Shown: positions 61,182 to 64,000 of the stretch, one piece after another
How the letters are laid out: each line of letters opens with the position of its first letter
Position numbering within the stretch: the first letter of the stretch is position 1
Source of the DNA: Acanthaster planci
Lineage: Eukaryota > Echinodermata > Asteroidea > Valvatida > Acanthasteridae
Length of the DNA: 64,000 bases
Assembly: GCF_001949145.1 (NCBI RefSeq)
Contig: NW_019091360.1
Coordinates: forward strand, 1,122,579 to 1,186,578
Direction of reading: 5' to 3'
The notes under the pieces: generated by a model
What the model was told of the DNA's origin: nothing
Databases searched by the model: none
Seen by the model: only the letters and a program-made list of their open reading frames with translations
Position numbers and translations under genes: made by a program

Positions 61182-63280
61182 GTTCCTTGGAGGAAGAAAA
61201 GACAAGTTAAAACCCAAAGGCCCTAGAATGAACTCTTTTGCTATTGAATTTACTTGCGTGAGAATCTCTATTTTAGCGATGTGTATACATATTTCTAGCC
61301 TAAATGCTAAGAGAAACTCAAGTACGCCTTACAAAATGTTTTAATTCTTGCAGAGGCCAAGGTGTTGTATCCTGCTTCGACAGGAAACTCACATTGCTCA
61401 GTGGCCTTTTGGCAGCCAAAGTGTGGGAGAGAGAATTTAGTAGCCAAGGTTTTTGGTCTTTTGGTCCTTCCACTGACCTTTGGGTGACCATCTTGTCTTC
61501 AGAAAACCAACTAAAAGATGTTTGATTGAGTAAATGGGAACTACCTGCTGCAGATCTTAGAATAGTTTTGGTTTGATCTGCTTTTCACTTAGTTCATAAA
61601 TTCCATTAAAAGGTTTCCTTGAAACACAGAGTAATTTATCTCCTGTTTACTGTGGTGTTTTGTTGTAAGGTTTTGTAATGTAAGGTGTTCTTCTGTTTTT
61701 CCAAGGATGTTCAAGTAAAGATTTTGTCACGTTTGTTGGGGATATTTGACACACATACTGTAGAAAAGACTTTTAAGTTTTTTGGGGGTAAAAAATTGAA
61801 CAATAAAAGTTACTTGACTTACCGTGTATTTACAAGACAAAAACATCTTTGAAAAGCCCATTAACCTGCACATGTACATAGGCCTAGTCATTTTTTAAAT
61901 TTTAAGATCATGCATGAGGCAAACGAATTAATTTTCATTTCCAAAGATACTGTACTGTAAAAATTTCTTCCCAAAACTCTTTGAATTGCAAAGGAGAATG
62001 AACCACACTGACATGTAAAGGTTTCCCTCATCCAAAGTCAACCTACTTCCATTAAAGTGGAAGGGTCCCAATAAGAACAATTGATGAGCCACTTGCAAAA
62101 CTCCGCTGAAGGTGCAGGACATTGTCCACTAGGAGACAATCACAGAAGAAGAAAATGTAGGACTAGGCAAAGCTCTGAGGCATCTCAATATAATATTGAC
62201 AAGCATAGCCCATTAAAATGAAATATAGAGTACAATATGGTAATGCTATGTAAGGTGTGTACCTTGCATGACTTGTACAGAATACATACATGTACTCCAT
62301 ACCTAGCATTGTACAGGATCCTGAAGAGAGCACTGGTATATACAAGTACATGAAGGGCTACAACCTTGCCAACTGTGAAATCAGACAAAATGATGGATTA
62401 GCCAACTACATGCACACTGGTAGAGTTCATGCAGTACAAGTAAAATGATAAATCTCTGTGAGTAAAATCAGCTCGTACATGTACACGCATATTCAAGAAC
62501 TGTACATGTACAGTGCATTATAATCACTGTGCCTTTTGTGCATGTGCATGTACAGGAACATGTACAGTACATGCTTGCTTATTGTGTGCACGCTGTAGGT
62601 ACTGTATGAATGAATGCAACAGTCCATACAAAGCCTGCCCCCTGGAGGCCATTCAAGACCATTCTAAATATGTTAATGAGCTTGGGTCAACTGCTGCTGG
62701 GAGGCAAAAGAGGTCATAAAAACAACTAAAATACTCACTTTATCACTTTTTTCAAATTGTATCACACTATTTCATACAAATTCTCAAGTGATATTACACC
62801 AGGACATGAAATTCACAGCATTTTTCTAATCATTTGGTAATTTATGGAAGAAAAATCCTTATGTCTAACAGCCCACTGTGATTTGAAATGTAACTCAATG
62901 GAACTACATACTTGTCAGAACACCTTCAGATCACTCTGGTTTCTCTGCATTCGCATAAATCTTTCGCCTTTTACTAAAGATTTCCGTGCAGAGGAACAAT
63001 TTAATGAGTCTATAGACTAATTTTTTGCTGCCCAACTGAAAGGTTGGGCTATAAGAAATAAAAGACAGATATAAAGTAATCATATATAACTTCCTAGTAA
63101 CAGCTGGAACATTTTGACTAGTTAAGAGGTTGGCAAGACTCAAGAATCTAACTGGACTGCCTTCAAAGAATTTACAATTTAAACCTACAAATTAAGGGAT
63201 GTTCTATTATTGTGTGATGTGTCAAATTCCTCTTTGCTTATGGAACACTGTCTACTTCACAGAGATATGGGCTTGTTCCA

Positions 63281-63466
63281 CTTCAGTTCAATAACAAGGG
63301 CAGTCGGGAAGACTTCACAGGTTGGAGGCCATTTTCCCTTTTGAATGTAGATTAACAAATATTGTCCAAAGTCCTTGCCAACAGAACAAGGGAAATCCTC
63401 CACAAAATTATCCACATTGACCAGACATGCTCCGTTGTAGGGCATTCTATCCCGAACAATGCCCAC
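63281..63466 (+). pseudogene. LINE reverse transcriptase fragment
   Basis: The plus frame reads GWRPFSLLNVD, then a stop, then QILSKVLANRTREILHKIIH and IDQTCSVVGHSI. This is the W-R-P-x-S-L-L-N-x-D-Y-K-I-x-x-K-x-x-A-N-R ... DQTxxxxGRSI block typical of non-LTR retrotransposon reverse transcriptases. The Tyr after Asp has become a stop and the fragment ends abruptly after about 60 residues, so it is a dead, truncated copy. Confidence 0.75.
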
Positions 63467-63480
63467 TTACTATAACTATA

Positions 63481-64000
63481 CAGTGGAATGCCACTATAAT
63501 GAACACAACGGGGTCCATGATAAATGTTTGGTACAGCGGTCGTTTGGTATAGCGAAATTAACTGCCGAATATTTCATTGCCATGTTGAATAGCACCCTCC
63601 CTTGCCTAACTGAAGTCCACCCTCTAGTGATACTGCTCGCTGTTTCTGGGATGTTTTGCCGTTGCATTCACGTTAAAGGGTCTAGAAATGTATCTGTTAA
63701 TTATGTTTGTTTTTTATTAAATCTTGAGTTACAAAATTTAGTTTATCCTAGAGGTCGTGAAGCTACCACTTTGGATTAATCTCTGATGCATGCTGTGGTG
63801 AATCTCGGTTGATTTGCATCTGCATAATGTTTGGTAGGTTTTGTGCACAAAATATTGGGAGCCAAGGACGATGTTCGGTACAGCCGAATGTTCGGTATAG
63901 CGGTGTTCGGTATAGCGGTGTTCGGTATAGCGGTGTTCGGTATAGCGGTGTTCGGTATAGCGGTGTTCGGTATCGCGGTGTTCGGTATAGCGGTGTTCAG
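63481..64000 (+). mobile_element. pogo/Tigger-like transposon end, truncated by window
   Basis: Immediately after TA, the sequence CAGTGGAATGCCACTATAAT, followed by GAAC, resembles the CAGTGGAACCTCGATATAACGAAC-type ends of pogo/Tigger elements of the Tc1/mariner superfamily. GTTTGGTACAGCGG and TTTGGTATAGCGAAATT units follow. The interior to about 63870 is non-coding, and a tandem array of related units then runs to the window end. The other terminus lies outside. Confidence 0.55.
63891..64000. repeat. 15-bp tandem array (TTCGGTATAGCGGTG)
   Basis: Seven-plus head-to-tail copies of TTCGGTATAGCGGTG, one with a T-A-T-C-G variant, continue beyond the right edge. A mutated unit (TTCGGTACAGCCGAA) precedes them. 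The unit is related to the GGTACAGCGGTC / GGTATAGCG motifs near 63530-63555 in the transposon end. Confidence 0.92.

Larger units (their letters stand above)
41700..62600. repeat. Dispersed TACATGTACATGTA palindromic microsatellite clusters
   Basis: Short arrays of the self-complementary unit TACATG (read as ACATGTACATGTAC) occur dozens of times here, for example at 43648-43668, 44367-44395, 46379-46395, 47214-47240, 47308-47326, 48925-48957, 52570-52590, 59270-59290 and 59603-59620. The first 40 kb has only scattered single copies. They generate many short spurious open frames rich in Met, Tyr, Cys, Thr and His. Confidence 0.85.
42410..64000 (-). other. TRAK 5' region: long introns and upstream DNA
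   Basis: Upstream of the shared TRAK exon no conserved multi-exon gene was recognised on either strand. The interval holds the alternative first exons listed here, several MITEs, SINE and LINE remnants, and many TACATGTACATGTA palindromes. Stretches 45000-47000, 49100-52300 and 58000-60200 contain only such simple repeats and AT-rich sequence as far as I can see. Where TRAK ends and the next intergenic region begins cannot be fixed. Confidence 0.6.

Noticed and set aside
61800-61890. ATG-to-GTAAGT segment on the minus strand (MGFSKMFLSCKYT)
   Set aside because: The donor is strong but the phase is 0, which cannot join the TRAK acceptor in frame, and no homology was seen.
62513-62719. Cys-rich plus frame (CAFCACACTGTCTVHACLLC)
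   Set aside because: Produced by translation of TACATG/TGTACA simple repeats; not a real cysteine-rich peptide gene.
1-64000. CRISPR arrays, operons or bacterial genes
   Set aside because: All genes are spliced animal genes; the tandem arrays seen are a minisatellite and transposon-derived repeats without spacer structure.

Overview
The window is eukaryotic, from an animal nuclear genome. It has three intron-rich protein-coding genes with GT-AG introns, an AT-rich background, and many small DNA transposons, tRNA-derived SINEs and TACATGTACATGTA-type palindromic repeats. The protein matches are to animal families, one of them specific to motile cilia. The repeat style suggests a marine invertebrate deuterostome, perhaps an echinoderm such as a sea star. 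That placement is an inference from style and could not be tested here.

Layout. (1) 803-12765, minus strand: a DNAJC7 (TPR2) co-chaperone gene. Twelve coding exons are visible, and the last, glycine/phenylalanine-rich exon lies to the left of the window. (2) 12766-15307: a divergent intergenic region with promoter-like motifs, a 192-bp inverted-repeat element and a 41-bp near-perfect palindrome. (3) 15308-27302, plus strand: a complete ODAD2/ARMC4 gene (outer dynein arm docking). Its 16 coding exons join in phase to 1046 codons plus stop. (4) 27303-31724: convergent 3' ends of ODAD2 and the next gene. (5) 31725-42409, minus strand: the shared body of a TRAK/Milton gene, the mitochondrial trafficking adaptor for kinesin and dynein. 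It has 13 exons, all joining in phase. (6) 42410 to about 61200, minus strand: the long 5' region of TRAK. It holds at least four candidate alternative first exons, possibly six. Each starts with ATG and ends in phase 1 at a splice donor, so each can join the same acceptor at 42409. Two of them, 52 bp each, look like duplicates of one another. (7) About 60300-64000: a zinc-knuckle-like remnant, a LINE reverse transcriptase fragment, and a pogo/Tigger-like transposon end with a 15-bp tandem array that runs off the window.

The three genes do not form a pathway; they are ordinary neighbours. All gene calls rest on translating the sequence, on splice-site and phase agreement, and on recalled family sequences. 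No database search was possible. The most notable signal is the TRAK first-exon cluster, which would give one motor adaptor body several short, interchangeable N-termini.
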